Positions 37,784 to 46,216 of a DNA stretch of 64,000 bases are shown piece by piece. This stretch comes from Vibrio neonatus (GTDB lineage Bacteria > Pseudomonadota > Gammaproteobacteria > Enterobacterales > Vibrionaceae), in contig NZ_AP024886.1 in NCBI RefSeq assembly GCF_024346975.1, positions 930,001-994,000 of the forward strand, in the 5' to 3' direction. Position numbers and translations under genes: made by a program. Each line of letters begins with the position of its first letter. Position 1 is the stretch's first letter. The notes under the pieces were generated by a model that saw only the letters and a program-made list of their open reading frames with translations, ran no database searches and had not been told where the DNA came from.

Positions 37784-38133
37784 AGTTCATTCTTTGGTTG
37801 TGTTGCACTTCGAAATTCAGATTCCGTCAAAAGCTTTTGCAATAAATATTTAGGTATATGTTCGGCATTCCATTTAACGTCACCGTCAGAGGAAAGGACT
37901 GTGCGATCCCCAAACCTGACACTATAAGTATTGCCATCTGGATGGTTTTCTAAATCAGCTTTAAACCAAACCACTTTTGGGTAGGTTCTATAAAATTCTA
38001 CTTGCCAAGCTGATTTTTGTTCTTGTAACTGTTTTGCAATATGCTGATTAATATACGGTTCACTATCGTTTCCTGCAGTTTTCCAAGCCCGATTTATCAC
38101 TGTTATTCGTTGTACAAAATCGTTTAATGTCAT
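37774..38133 (-). CDS. 119-aa protein of unknown function, first gene of the Zorya-like operon
   Basis: The soluble 119-aa protein starts MTLNDFVQRITVINRAWKTA. Its middle has DGNTYSVRFGDRTVLSSDGD, resembling a small beta-rich domain. No signal peptide, membrane segment or catalytic motif is visible. It overlaps zorA by 10 bp, so it is translationally coupled. No counterpart is part of the standard Zorya gene sets known to me, so it may be an accessory sensor or regulator. Confidence 0.6.
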   Translation of the reverse strand: MTLNDFVQRITVINRAWKTAGNDSEPYINQHIAKQLQEQKSAWQVEFYRTYPKVVWFKADLENHPDGNTYSVRFGDRTVLSSDGDVKWNAEHIPKYLLQKLLTESEFRSATQPKNELCL

Positions 38134-38972
38134 CTACATCTCGTTAAAGTTAGAGGAAAGCTGTCGAATACAACCAGCAATATTAACTTACCATGCGACC
38201 AAATTAATTGTGCCACTACAGATCAATTAATTGCAATCTGCCATATTCAAAATAAATGTATCTTACTAATTCAATTACTTACATCCATTTCATTGTTATA
38301 AATGAAATAAAGACTCAACTATCATTTTGATAGAGTGATGATTTAATAAAGAAACGTATAGATAAACCATTGTACAACCTCTTTATTAAATTCAGAAGAT
38401 ACTAATATTAAAACTTCCGTATTTTATTTTATGTAAATAAAACAAGATACTCTTGGTACTACAACACATCACCCCAAAATAAAATTAACTTAATTTAAAC
38501 ACATTTAACCCAATAAAACACAAACACCTATCTCTAGTCATGATTTAACCATCAAATAACAATACCTGTTATCTAATTTTGCAGGAACTTAAATTTTTTG
38601 ATAGTTACTTTCCTCACACTACACGGTTCACTATACGACGAAGTATTTGCTATTCAATATCGTAAATTATAACCATTTTTAGCCAACAAATGGAATATAA
38701 GGTATTCCAAAATTAATCTAACTACACGAGTAACTATAAAAATAAAATATCATATAAGCTGACAGATTATTCATTTATGCGCATATAATTACAGAAATGA
38801 TTACCTCATCGTATCGCTAATATTGGTAGCCAAGCAGTAATCTAATTTTAATATTATAAATTACGCACGTTTTAATCCTAACCATCTAGCAAATGGTCAT
38901 AATTCAACATCCACATTCAAACATTTCGTTGTTGACATTTTCGTCCCCACAGGAAACTGTCAGCTCTCGAAT
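38134..38972. other. AT-rich intergenic region between the defence island and guaC
   Basis: About 840 bp without a convincing gene. It should contain the promoter of the Zorya-like operon. Two small inverted repeats stand out: ATTTCATT-N6-AATGAAAT and CTATCA-ttt-TGATAG (about 38285-38335). AGCTGTCGAATACAA (38159-38173) recurs with one change as AGCTCTCGAATACAA (38962-38976). Confidence 0.5.
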
Positions 38973-39002
38973 ACAAAAAAAAGAGCCGCTTACGCGACTC
39001 TT
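38973..39002 (-). terminator. Rho-independent terminator of guaC
   Basis: Stem AAGAGCCGC / GCGACTCTT (38981-39002, one mismatch) is followed on the minus strand by a run of eight T residues. It lies 33 bp after the guaC stop. Confidence 0.8.
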
Positions 39003-39035
39003 CCCAATTCAAAATTTCCCCGAATTATCTAAGAC

Positions 39036-40079
39036 TCACTCTTTCCCAAACACATTATTCTCTTGCTCTTGCACGCGAATAAACGTAGTACGCTTAGTCA
39101 ATTCCTTCAGCTTCGCTGCACCCACATAAGTACATGTAGAGCGCACACCGCCTAGGATGTCTGAGATAGTGTGGTGAACACTGCCACGGAATGGTAATAG
39201 TACGGTTTTACCTTCTGCTGCGCGGTATTTTGCGACGCCGCCAGAGTGTTTCGCCATGGCTGATTCTGATGACATGCCGTAGAACTTCATGTATTGCTTG
39301 CCGTCTTTTTCTATGGCTTCGCCGCCTGATTCTTCGTGGCCGGCTAGCATGCCACCTAGCATGACGAAGTCTGCGCCGCCGCCGAAGGCTTTTGATACGT
39401 CTCCGGCGCAGGCACAGCCGCCATCGCCGATGATCATGCCGCCAAGGCCATGGGCTGAGTCGCCACATTCGATGATGGCTGAAAGTTGTGGGTAGCCTAC
39501 GCCAGTTTTAACGCGAGTGGTACATACGCTGCCTGGGCCGATGCCGACTTTTACGATGTCTGCGCCAGCAAGGATTAGCTCTTCACACATGTCGCCGGTG
39601 ACAACGTTGCCTGCTGAAATGACTTTGGTTGGGAATTCGGCGCGCACTTTTTCTACGTATTCGACAAGGTGTTCTGAGTAGCCGTTGGCGATATCAACAC
39701 AGATGAAAATCAGCTCTTCTGACAGTGCCATGATTTGTTTGGTTTTCTCAAACTCTGCTTCTGAAGTGCCAGTTGATACAAACACATTTTTTAGTGTTTT
39801 GCTGTCTGCATTTTTAACGAAGTCTGCCCACTGCTCTACTGTGTAGTGTTTGTGTACGGCGGTCATTACGTCGTGTTCGGCTAATGCGGCGGCCATTTCG
39901 AACGTTGCAACAGAATCCATGTTGGCGGCGATAACAGGTACACCAGACCATTGACGACCACTATGCTTGAATGTAAAATCGCGGGTTAAATTTACTTGGG
40001 AACGACTTTTTAGTGTTGAGCGCTTAGGGCGAAACAGTACATCTTTAAAGCCTAACTTAAGTTCTTGTTCGATACGCAT
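39036..40079 (-). CDS. guaC: GMP reductase
   Basis: The 347-aa enzyme converts GMP to IMP with NADPH, releasing ammonia, in purine salvage. It has the IMPDH/GMPR TIM-barrel motifs: the catalytic Cys loop [17 protein letters not shown] with Cys at about 186, the phosphate-binding [20 protein letters not shown] and [16 protein letters not shown], and the flap with [12 protein letters not shown]. Length agrees with E. coli GuaC (347 aa). CBS domains, which would indicate IMPDH, are absent. It is transcribed alone, with a promoter and hairpin upstream and a terminator downstream. Confidence 0.96.
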   Translation of the reverse strand: MRIEQELKLGFKDVLFRPKRSTLKSRSQVNLTRDFTFKHSGRQWSGVPVIAANMDSVATFEMAAALAEHDVMTAVHKHYTVEQWADFVKNADSKTLKNVFVSTGTSEAEFEKTKQIMALSEELIFICVDIANGYSEHLVEYVEKVRAEFPTKVISAGNVVTGDMCEELILAGADIVKVGIGPGSVCTTRVKTGVGYPQLSAIIECGDSAHGLGGMIIGDGGCACAGDVSKAFGGGADFVMLGGMLAGHEESGGEAIEKDGKQYMKFYGMSSESAMAKHSGGVAKYRAAEGKTVLLPFRGSVHHTISDILGGVRSTCTYVGAAKLKELTKRTTFIRVQEQENNVFGKE

Positions 40080-40163
40080 TGTGCATTTCCTTGATTCTTA
40101 TAAATGACGTGCCAATTACAATGCAGGTCGTGCTTTGGCAGAAGCGTTGACCATTCTTCGGAC

Positions 40164-40200
40164 ACAAAAAAACCGGAGCGTTGGCAGACGCTCCGGTTTT
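40164..40200 (-). terminator. Hairpin with T run at the start of the guaC leader
   Basis: A perfect 13-bp stem (AAAACCGGAGCGT at 40169-40181 with its complement at 40188-40200) has a 6-base loop and T residues on the minus strand. It lies about 85 bp before the guaC ATG and begins at the predicted transcription start. It could be an attenuator, an mRNA 5' protective hairpin, or the terminator of transcripts from nnr. Confidence 0.6.
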
Positions 40201-40204
40201 CAGC

Positions 40205-40232
40205 ATTATAGGTTCAGATTAAATTGTCGCAA
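40205..40232 (-). promoter_or_regulatory. Predicted sigma-70 promoter of guaC
   Basis: On the minus strand: -35 TTGCGA (40227-40232), 16-base spacer, -10 TATAAT (40205-40210). Start would fall near 40198, at the foot of the hairpin. Confidence 0.6.
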
Positions 40233-40495
40233 GACTGATTTTTTGTTTTTATTTGTGCTACTATTTTGAAACTTGCAAATCTGCGCCCTTCCTAATTTCG
40301 TTTATTCTTTTAAATCAATAACCTATATTCCTAAACTTATTTCCAGATACTTTTAGTTACATTATGCGCTCTGTTATAGCGTGATCCGAATCACTAAAGT
40401 GAAGTAAAAGCCGCATTTTCCTTATTAAAATTGCACGTTTTATGGCTGATTTTTCTACTTATTTTGCTACTTTTCTTAAATTTCTGATGTTAATT
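40233..40495. other. Remainder of the guaC-nnr intergenic region
   Basis: No gene seen. It contains the inverted repeat GTGAT-ccga-ATCAC near 40382-40395. This fits the GTGA-N6-TCAC core of CRP sites and also the TGAT-N4-ATCA core of FNR sites. It is about 190 bp upstream of the guaC promoter. Confidence 0.35.
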
Positions 40496-42007
40496 CTAAT
40501 TTTGGTTTATTAACGTACGAATTTCAGGCAATAAATCTGACGCAAGCATCCCTATGGTCCCCTCTTTTTTAGCCTTATTATCCGCCGCTGTAGAATGTAG
40601 CCATGCACCTAAACACGCTGCTTGCATCGGCTTTAGCCCTTGGCACACTAACCCAGCAATAACGCCCGTTAATACATCTCCCATGCCGCCAGTCGCCATG
40701 CCTGAGTTACCCGCAGTAATCACCTGCGTACTTTGTCCATCACATATTAATGTGCCCGCGCCTTTAAGAAGAACCACGCATTGATATTTTGCCTGTAGCT
40801 GATTAACCGCCGCGTATCGATCTTTTTCTATGTCAGTAACGGTAACGCCCAATAAACGCGCCGCTTCACCAGGGTGTGGCGTTAAAACACAATCATGTAA
40901 GTCAAATTGTTCGGTGCTACTGGCTAGCAAGTTAAGTCCATCAGCATCAATGATTTTAGGTTTGTTTTGTGCCATCGCCCAATTAAATAAGGTCTTTGCC
41001 CAAAGGTCTGTCCCTAATCCTGGGCCAATGGCTATCACGCTGCTACTCGCAAGTGCGCTATGGCTAACCAGTTCGTCTATTTCATGCTGGTTTTGATTTG
41101 TAATGGCCATCGCCATGATCTCGGGCTGACGTACCAATAAAGGCATAATGGAATCGGCATGGGTCATCACGTTAATTAAGCCTGCTCCAGTTCGAGCGCA
41201 GGCTTGCGCGGCCATAATAATAGCGCCGCTCATTCCTTGATTGCCTCCGACTAACAAAGCGCGACCGCAGTTACCTTTGTGAGCAGATGCTTCCCTTTGT
41301 GGAATAAGTGTCAGTGCTTGAGGCTTTGCAAAAATGTTCGTGTGGCTTGACTCTAAATGGGAAAATTGAGGCGAAATACCTAGGTCAGCTACGTATAAAT
41401 TGCCGACTACATTGCGCGCCTTGCCGGTTACTAATCCAAGTTTATTGCCGACAAAGGTAATGGTTTCAGTCGCTTTTATTGCACTACCTAAGATCTCACC
41501 GGTATTGGCCTGTAGCCCTGAAGGAATATCTAAACTCAATATAGGGACGTTAAGCGCGTTGATGCGGGTGATATCGAAGGCGAGGTTATCCCTGACCTTA
41601 TTGACAAGACCAGTACCGAGCAAACCATCCACAATAAGATCGTATTTGTCATTACTTTCGATGGTGTTAAGAATACTTTGGTTGTGCAAAGACCACTTCT
41701 GTTTTGCTTGATAAGCGTCAGATTGAGTGTCGGGGTTTTTGCAAGTGCAATAAGTTGGCTGAAAAACATCAACCTCATAGCCCGACTCTAACGCTAAGCG
41801 CGCCACAACAAAGCCGTCTCCGCCGTTATTGCCAGAGCCGCAACACACCAATATTTTACCTAAATCGGGAAGCATCACCTGCACACGTTCAAACGCGGCT
41901 TGCCCTGCACGTTCCATCAATTCGTACAGCGTTATTCCAGCAAGCTCTGCCGCGCTAGCTTCGCTTCGTTTGATTTGCTCGGCAGAATATAAAGTATTGA
42001 TGCTCAT
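40496..42007 (-). CDS. nnr: Bifunctional NAD(P)H-hydrate epimerase / ADP-dependent dehydratase
   Basis: This 503-aa enzyme repairs hydrated NADH and NADPH. The N-terminal YjeF_N epimerase domain (residues ~1-215) has ILVCCGSGNNGGDGFVVARL and DGLLGTGL. The C-terminal carbohydrate-kinase-like dehydratase (~225-500) has GNCGRALLVGGNQGMSGA, DADGLNLL, LTPHPGEAARLLG and the catalytic GNSGMATGGMGDVLTGVIAG. Length and domain order equal E. coli Nnr/YjeF. In many gamma-proteobacteria it lies upstream of tsaE and amiB, but here the downstream neighbour is guaC. Confidence 0.95.
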   Translation of the reverse strand: MSINTLYSAEQIKRSEASAAELAGITLYELMERAGQAAFERVQVMLPDLGKILVCCGSGNNGGDGFVVARLALESGYEVDVFQPTYCTCKNPDTQSDAYQAKQKWSLHNQSILNTIESNDKYDLIVDGLLGTGLVNKVRDNLAFDITRINALNVPILSLDIPSGLQANTGEILGSAIKATETITFVGNKLGLVTGKARNVVGNLYVADLGISPQFSHLESSHTNIFAKPQALTLIPQREASAHKGNCGRALLVGGNQGMSGAIIMAAQACARTGAGLINVMTHADSIMPLLVRQPEIMAMAITNQNQHEIDELVSHSALASSSVIAIGPGLGTDLWAKTLFNWAMAQNKPKIIDADGLNLLASSTEQFDLHDCVLTPHPGEAARLLGVTVTDIEKDRYAAVNQLQAKYQCVVLLKGAGTLICDGQSTQVITAGNSGMATGGMGDVLTGVIAGLVCQGLKPMQAACLGAWLHSTAADNKAKKEGTIGMLASDLLPEIRTLINQN

Positions 42008-42069
42008 TAGTTGCCTCGTTTTACAATGGCGATAACTAATAATACCAATCTCTGCAATTAAGTGATCAA

Positions 42070-42104
42070 AAAACCGCTATAGCCTATTAAGCGATAGCGG
42101 TTTT
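42070..42104. terminator. Bidirectional stem-loop upstream of nnr
   Basis: AAAACCGCTAT (42070-42080) pairs with ATAGCGGTTTT (42094-42104). It lies 48 bp after the stop of the membrane gene at 42152 and probably ends that transcript. Confidence 0.65.
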
Positions 42105-42151
42105 AAAAAATGGTGGCTTATATTGTCACTGTGTCTGCAATTAAGACGTTG

Positions 42152-42508
42152 TTATTGTTGTCCTAGACCCAACTTACGGTTGGTACTTTTATCCTTAAAA
42201 TAGAAGTAGACGTAGGTTGTTGCAATTGCAAAAAACAAATATGACAATGAGAAGATCAGCGGAGAAGTAATAAGGCCAGCTTTAACCCCCATAATGGTAG
42301 ACACCACCGTTATGGTCAGTTTGCATAACATCCCCATCAACAACAAAAATACCGCCAGTTGTGGCCAGCGCGATGAACGAAATGCCAACCAAAAACAGAC
42401 GCCCACTGCTAAAGACGCAGTGCTCAATCCATATAAAAATGATGTTAAGTGTTCAGCAGAAGCGGCACCCGCCGAAACAGAAATAAAGAGTAGTAAAAAT
42501 ATTTTCAT
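42152..42508 (-). CDS. Small inner-membrane protein of unknown function
   Basis: The 118-aa protein has a signal-like N-terminus (MKIFLLLFISVSAGAASA) and three further hydrophobic segments (LYGLSTASLAVGVCFWLAF, LAVFLLLMGMLCKLTITVVS, SPLIFSLSYLFFAIATTYVY), ending in a charged tail (FKDKSTNRKLGLGQQ). No family motif is recognised. It is monocistronic, with terminators or long gaps on both sides. Confidence 0.6.
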   Translation of the reverse strand: MKIFLLLFISVSAGAASAEHLTSFLYGLSTASLAVGVCFWLAFRSSRWPQLAVFLLLMGMLCKLTITVVSTIMGVKAGLITSPLIFSLSYLFFAIATTYVYFYFKDKSTNRKLGLGQQ

Positions 42509-43055
42509 TTAGACCTCACTAAAGCTGCGCAAAGTGACCTTTCATAATTGGAATCTAAGTTTTCATCGCATTTTGACGCAAATACGTACGATTGCAATCG
42601 TTAATTTCGATTCAAAACTCATACAACTCGTTGAAAACTACGTTATTTTTACAACTTATTAACATGGTAACATTGTTGTAAATCAAGAAATCATTGTTTT
42701 TACTTAAAACACCTGAAAACCCTATATAAATCACATCGATTGTTAACAAATGGTTGCAAAAAACTATTTTTTATAAATGTTTCCTACCTCACATTTGGGG
42801 TGAAACTCAAGTCTGCAAGTAAACGATTGCTTGATAAAACGTAAGCAAATCTTTCAGAATTCACGTGAATCACAACCGCAACAAACACAACGGAAAATTA
42901 TTTTCCATTTTTGGTAAAAAGGGATTTAAATCAAAAATAACTTGTGTACAATTCGCGCAACTTATACTTAGAAATGTTGATGAAACTAAAATATTTTTGA
43001 ACATTTCGAGTCGCTAACCTAACTTACCTAGCCCTAATGGCACTGAGAAAAAACG
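42509..43055. other. Intergenic regulatory region upstream of the MFS transporter
   Basis: About 550 AT-rich bases without a gene. The 3' part carries TACAAT and TATACT hexamers near 42950-42970 that could be -10 elements for the transporter. The short palindrome GATTTAAATC lies at about 42929-42938. No operator can be assigned. Confidence 0.4.
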
Positions 43056-44288
43056 ATGAAAAAGATCGATAAAGCGATGCGTATCCTCCTAGCAGGATTC
43101 TGTATCAACCTTTGTTTAGGCATCCTTTATGCTTGGAGTATTTTCAACAAAGCTCTAGTTACCGATCACGGTTGGAACGCAGCAGATGCATCACAACCTT
43201 ATGCCATTGCTACGATAACTTTCTCTATCGCTCTTTTAGTTGCAGGTATTTTGCAAGATAAAATGGGCCCAAGAACGATTCTAATGCTTGGCGCAACGCT
43301 TACTGGTTTAGGTATGATGGCTTCAAGCTTTGCTACTACCCCAGCAATGCTAAGCATGACCTTTGGTGTGGTTGCAGGTGCAGGCATCGGCTTTGGTTAT
43401 GCGTGTCTTTCGCCAGCTGCAATGAAGTGGTTCCACTCATCGAAAAAAGGCTTAGTGAATGGCTTAATTGCGGCAGGGTTTGGTCTTGCTGCGGTTTATC
43501 TTGCGCCTCTTACATCGGCTCTTATTACCAATTACGGCATCGACCAGAGCTTTCTAATTTTAGGTATTGCAGTACTTGTTATCGCGGTACCTCTCGCGGC
43601 GACTATTACCAACCCACCTGCGGACTATGTGCCACAAGCGCCTAAAGTAAAAGCGGGTAAAGCCCCTATCGCAGTTAAGCAGAATAGTGATATTTCATGG
43701 AAAGTGATGCTGAAAACGCCGCAGTTTTACTCACTGTGGATCATGTACGCATTTGCTTCTGCAACTGGCCTTATGATCATTGGTAATATCACCACTATCG
43801 CTAGCGTGCAAGCTAACCTGCCTAATGCGGTTTACCTAGCCTCTATCTTGGCTATCTTTAACTCTGGCGGTCGTATTGGCGCGGGCATTTTATCTGACAA
43901 GATTGGCGGTCTACGCACTCTATTTATCGCTTTTGCACTGCAAGGCATCAACATGGCTTTGTTTGCGACCTTCAAATCAGAAGCGGCTCTTATTTTAGGC
44001 ACCGCAATTGCGGCAGTTGGCTACGGTACACTGCTTGCGGTATTCCCATCGATTACGGCGGAATATTATGGTCTGAAAAACTACGGTACTAACTATGGCG
44101 TATTGTACACAGCATGGGGTATTGGCGGTGCGATTGGCGCGGCGGTTGTCGGCTTCTCTATGACTCATGGCGAAGGTTACACTATTGCTTACACCATCTC
44201 TGCGGTAATGATGGCAATCTGTGTGGCGCTGTCTCTGGTTACTCGCCCTATTTCTGAAGAGAAATCTTTGCAACTTGCTACGGCTTAA
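43056..44288 (+). CDS. MFS transporter, oxalate/formate antiporter (OFA) family
   Basis: The 410-aa protein has twelve predicted membrane spans. It starts MKKIDKAMRILLAGFCINLC, with the OFA-type GILYAWSIFNKAL in helix 1. The MFS helix 2-3 loop appears as GILQDKMGPRTILMLG, and its second-half equivalent as GILSDKIGGLRTLFIA. Helix 4-5 has GAGIGFGYACLSPAAMKWF, also OFA-typical. The substrate is probably a small organic anion but cannot be assigned. The gene stands alone with a hairpin after it. Confidence 0.85.
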   Translation: MKKIDKAMRILLAGFCINLCLGILYAWSIFNKALVTDHGWNAADASQPYAIATITFSIALLVAGILQDKMGPRTILMLGATLTGLGMMASSFATTPAMLSMTFGVVAGAGIGFGYACLSPAAMKWFHSSKKGLVNGLIAAGFGLAAVYLAPLTSALITNYGIDQSFLILGIAVLVIAVPLAATITNPPADYVPQAPKVKAGKAPIAVKQNSDISWKVMLKTPQFYSLWIMYAFASATGLMIIGNITTIASVQANLPNAVYLASILAIFNSGGRIGAGILSDKIGGLRTLFIAFALQGINMALFATFKSEAALILGTAIAAVGYGTLLAVFPSITAEYYGLKNYGTNYGVLYTAWGIGGAIGAAVVGFSMTHGEGYTIAYTISAVMMAICVALSLVTRPISEEKSLQLATA

Positions 44289-44318
44289 GCCCACGCCTGC
44301 ATTGCACATTTGAATTGA

Positions 44319-44350
44319 TAGGCTCGCTTTGGCGGGCCTATTTTATTTTA
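44319..44350 (+). terminator. Rho-independent terminator of the MFS gene
   Basis: TAGGCTCGC ... GGCGGGCCTA stem (one G-T pair) followed by TTTTATTTT, about 30 bp after the stop. Confidence 0.7.
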
Positions 44351-44483
44351 GGCGTTTATATTCCCCTTAAATAACCGACAATCAGTACTCACTTCTCTGT
44401 TAAACCTTCCCTGCCTCAATTAATTTTCAGCAACGCAAAGATTGATACTCTTCACAAACAAACGGTGCATTTGGTTGCGTACA

Positions 44484-44497
44484 TTGATCACGATCAA
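44484..44497 (+). promoter_or_regulatory. FNR-type binding site
   Basis: TTGATCACGATCAA is an exact match to the FNR consensus TTGAT-N4-ATCAA. Its centre lies about 112 bp before the ATG at 44603. A start near 44532 would place it at the -41.5 position of FNR-activated promoters. It suggests anaerobic control of the small Cys-rich gene. Confidence 0.6.
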
Positions 44498-44602
44498 ACA
44501 TACGTTCATTAAACGTAAGTATGTGATTTCAATCTATAAAAAACTTCTAAATATGCGCCATAGTAAACACAGTAAATCGTTGCAATTCTTCAAGGAGTGA
44601 AG

Positions 44603-44839
44603 ATGGAAGTTATTATTTATAATTGCAATAAGGGCGATGAGATAGAAAGATTTCAATTATCTCCCTATAAAATGGAAATGTTTTTGGAGCAAATGCATTG
44701 CGAAAGTCAGTGTGATATTTGCGACAACGGTGTATTGATTGAGCTTTATTATGCCGGCCGATTAACTGTAGCCAAAAGAACTCGCTTTACTGATTCGTTA
44801 AAGCGTACCCTTGAAGCCAGTAAAGAAGCTTTTGCTTAA
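44603..44839 (+). CDS. Small Cys-rich protein of unknown function
   Basis: The 78-aa protein, MEVIIYNCNKGDEIERFQLS..., contains the cluster CESQCDICDNG, three Cys within seven residues, which could bind metal. The ATG at 44603 is chosen over the GTG at 44597 because AAGGAG lies five bases before it. It sits behind a perfect FNR-type site, so it may be expressed without oxygen. There is no signal peptide and no recognised family. The ISAs1-family element is inserted about 30 bp after its stop. Confidence 0.6.
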   Translation: MEVIIYNCNKGDEIERFQLSPYKMEMFLEQMHCESQCDICDNGVLIELYYAGRLTVAKRTRFTDSLKRTLEASKEAFA

Positions 44840-44871
44840 TATTGGTATAAATAGATAGAAGGGGTTTAACT

Positions 44872-46109
44872 CAGGGTGAGATCGTGAACGATTTTTAGCC
44901 ACTCAGAACGATCGATTTGACGATCACATTTAGCTGTGATCATATACTCTCTTTTTTGGGAGATAGTGATGCACGACGCCTTTACAAAGCACTTCAGCAC
45001 GTTGAAAGACCCAAGGCAATCAGCAAAGGTGAGTTACCCACTTTTTGATGTCCTATTCTTAACTGTTTGCGCCGTTATCACTGGTGCAGAAGGCTGGGAA
45101 GATATAGAGGACTTTGGTCGTGCTCATCTCGGATGGTTACAAGATAAAGGGCTATTTAAAGAAGGTTTGCCTGTGCATGATACGATAGCTCGTGTGATTT
45201 CACGCCTCGATGCTAAGCAGTTTCAAGAGTGCTTCACGCGCTGGGTTAACAGTCTTTGTGAAGCGACTGAAGGTCGGTTTATAGCCATTGATGGTAAAGC
45301 TCTAAGAAGCTCATATGACCGAAGCTCAAGGCAATCAACTATACATATGGTGAGTGCGTTTTGTGCTCAGAATAAACTGGTACTCGGTCAGGTAAAAACC
45401 GACGTAAAGTCAAATGAAATCACGGCGATACCAGAGCTACTTAAGCTATTAGATATAAAGGGTTGCCTCATTTCCATAGATGCAATTGCCTGCCAGAAGA
45501 GTATCGCAGAAGCGATAGTTAAAGACGGCGGTGACTATTTGCTCGCTGTAAAAGGCAATCAAGAAAAGCTTTTTGAGGCCGTAAAGTCAGAGCTAAAGAG
45601 CGCTGATGGTGAGGTGGTCAAGTCCAAAACCGAGACGAAACATGGTCGGGTAGAGGTGCGAGAATATCGAGTTTTACCTGCGCCAAAATCCAAGCCATTT
45701 TGTGATTGGCCTAGCATCAACTGCATCGGTGAAGCTATGAGTTTTAGGTACGATAAGTCGGGCAAGAAATGTTCTTTGGAGTACAGATACTACATCAGTT
45801 CTAGAGCATTGAGTGCGCAGGATTTTGCGATTGGTGTTAGAGAGCATTGGGGAATAGAAAATAGTCTTCACTGGGTACTAGACACAGCATTTAGTGAGGA
45901 TGCTTGTCAGATCTACCGTGACAATGCTGCCGAAGTACTTGCTGCTATTCGCCATATGGCAATTAATATGCTGCGGAATGAGACCACAAGAAAAGCGAGT
46001 ATTCGAAGAAAGACTAAAATGGCTGCGATGGAAATCGAGTATCTGGAACAAATTTTAGTTGGTAATTTGAGCACTGATTAAAAGTCGAACACTCATGCTC
46101 TCACCCTGG
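44872..46109 (+). mobile_element. Complete ISAs1-family insertion sequence
   Basis: A 1238-bp element bounded by CAGGGTGAGA (44872-44881) and its exact complement TCTCACCCTG (46100-46109). It is flanked on both sides by the 10-bp direct repeat GGGTTTAACT (44862-44871 and 46110-46119). One full-length transposase gene is present. The untouched target duplication and open frame point to a recent insertion. Confidence 0.93.
44969..46081 (+). CDS. ISAs1-family transposase
   Basis: The 370-aa DDE transposase has the DDE_Tnp_1-associated N-terminus (HFSTLKDPRQSAKVSYPLFD, then VCAVITGAEGWEDIEDFG). The catalytic core has IAIDGKALRSSYD, ISIDAIACQKSIAEAIV (the second Asp) and REHWGIENSLHWVLDTAF (the Glu), the last being highly characteristic of ISAs1. 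The ATG at 44969 follows GGGAGA. The frame is intact. Confidence 0.93.
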   Translation: MHDAFTKHFSTLKDPRQSAKVSYPLFDVLFLTVCAVITGAEGWEDIEDFGRAHLGWLQDKGLFKEGLPVHDTIARVISRLDAKQFQECFTRWVNSLCEATEGRFIAIDGKALRSSYDRSSRQSTIHMVSAFCAQNKLVLGQVKTDVKSNEITAIPELLKLLDIKGCLISIDAIACQKSIAEAIVKDGGDYLLAVKGNQEKLFEAVKSELKSADGEVVKSKTETKHGRVEVREYRVLPAPKSKPFCDWPSINCIGEAMSFRYDKSGKKCSLEYRYYISSRALSAQDFAIGVREHWGIENSLHWVLDTAFSEDACQIYRDNAAEVLAAIRHMAINMLRNETTRKASIRRKTKMAAMEIEYLEQILVGNLSTD

Positions 46110-46216
46110 GGTTTAACTCCCTTCTATGATGTTTGGTGATTATTTAAAGTCGAATTTAACGTATATTAGTTAAGAATTTATCCTTACTGCCAATACCGCA
46201 TCATCACCCTTTAACT

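Noticed and set aside
38281..38340. Short inverted repeats as a CRISPR or att array
   Set aside because: Only two unrelated small palindromes without regular spacing or repetition.
39208..39468. Arg-rich 86-codon frame opposite guaC
   Set aside because: Shadow of the guaC coding sequence; composition reflects the codons on the other strand.
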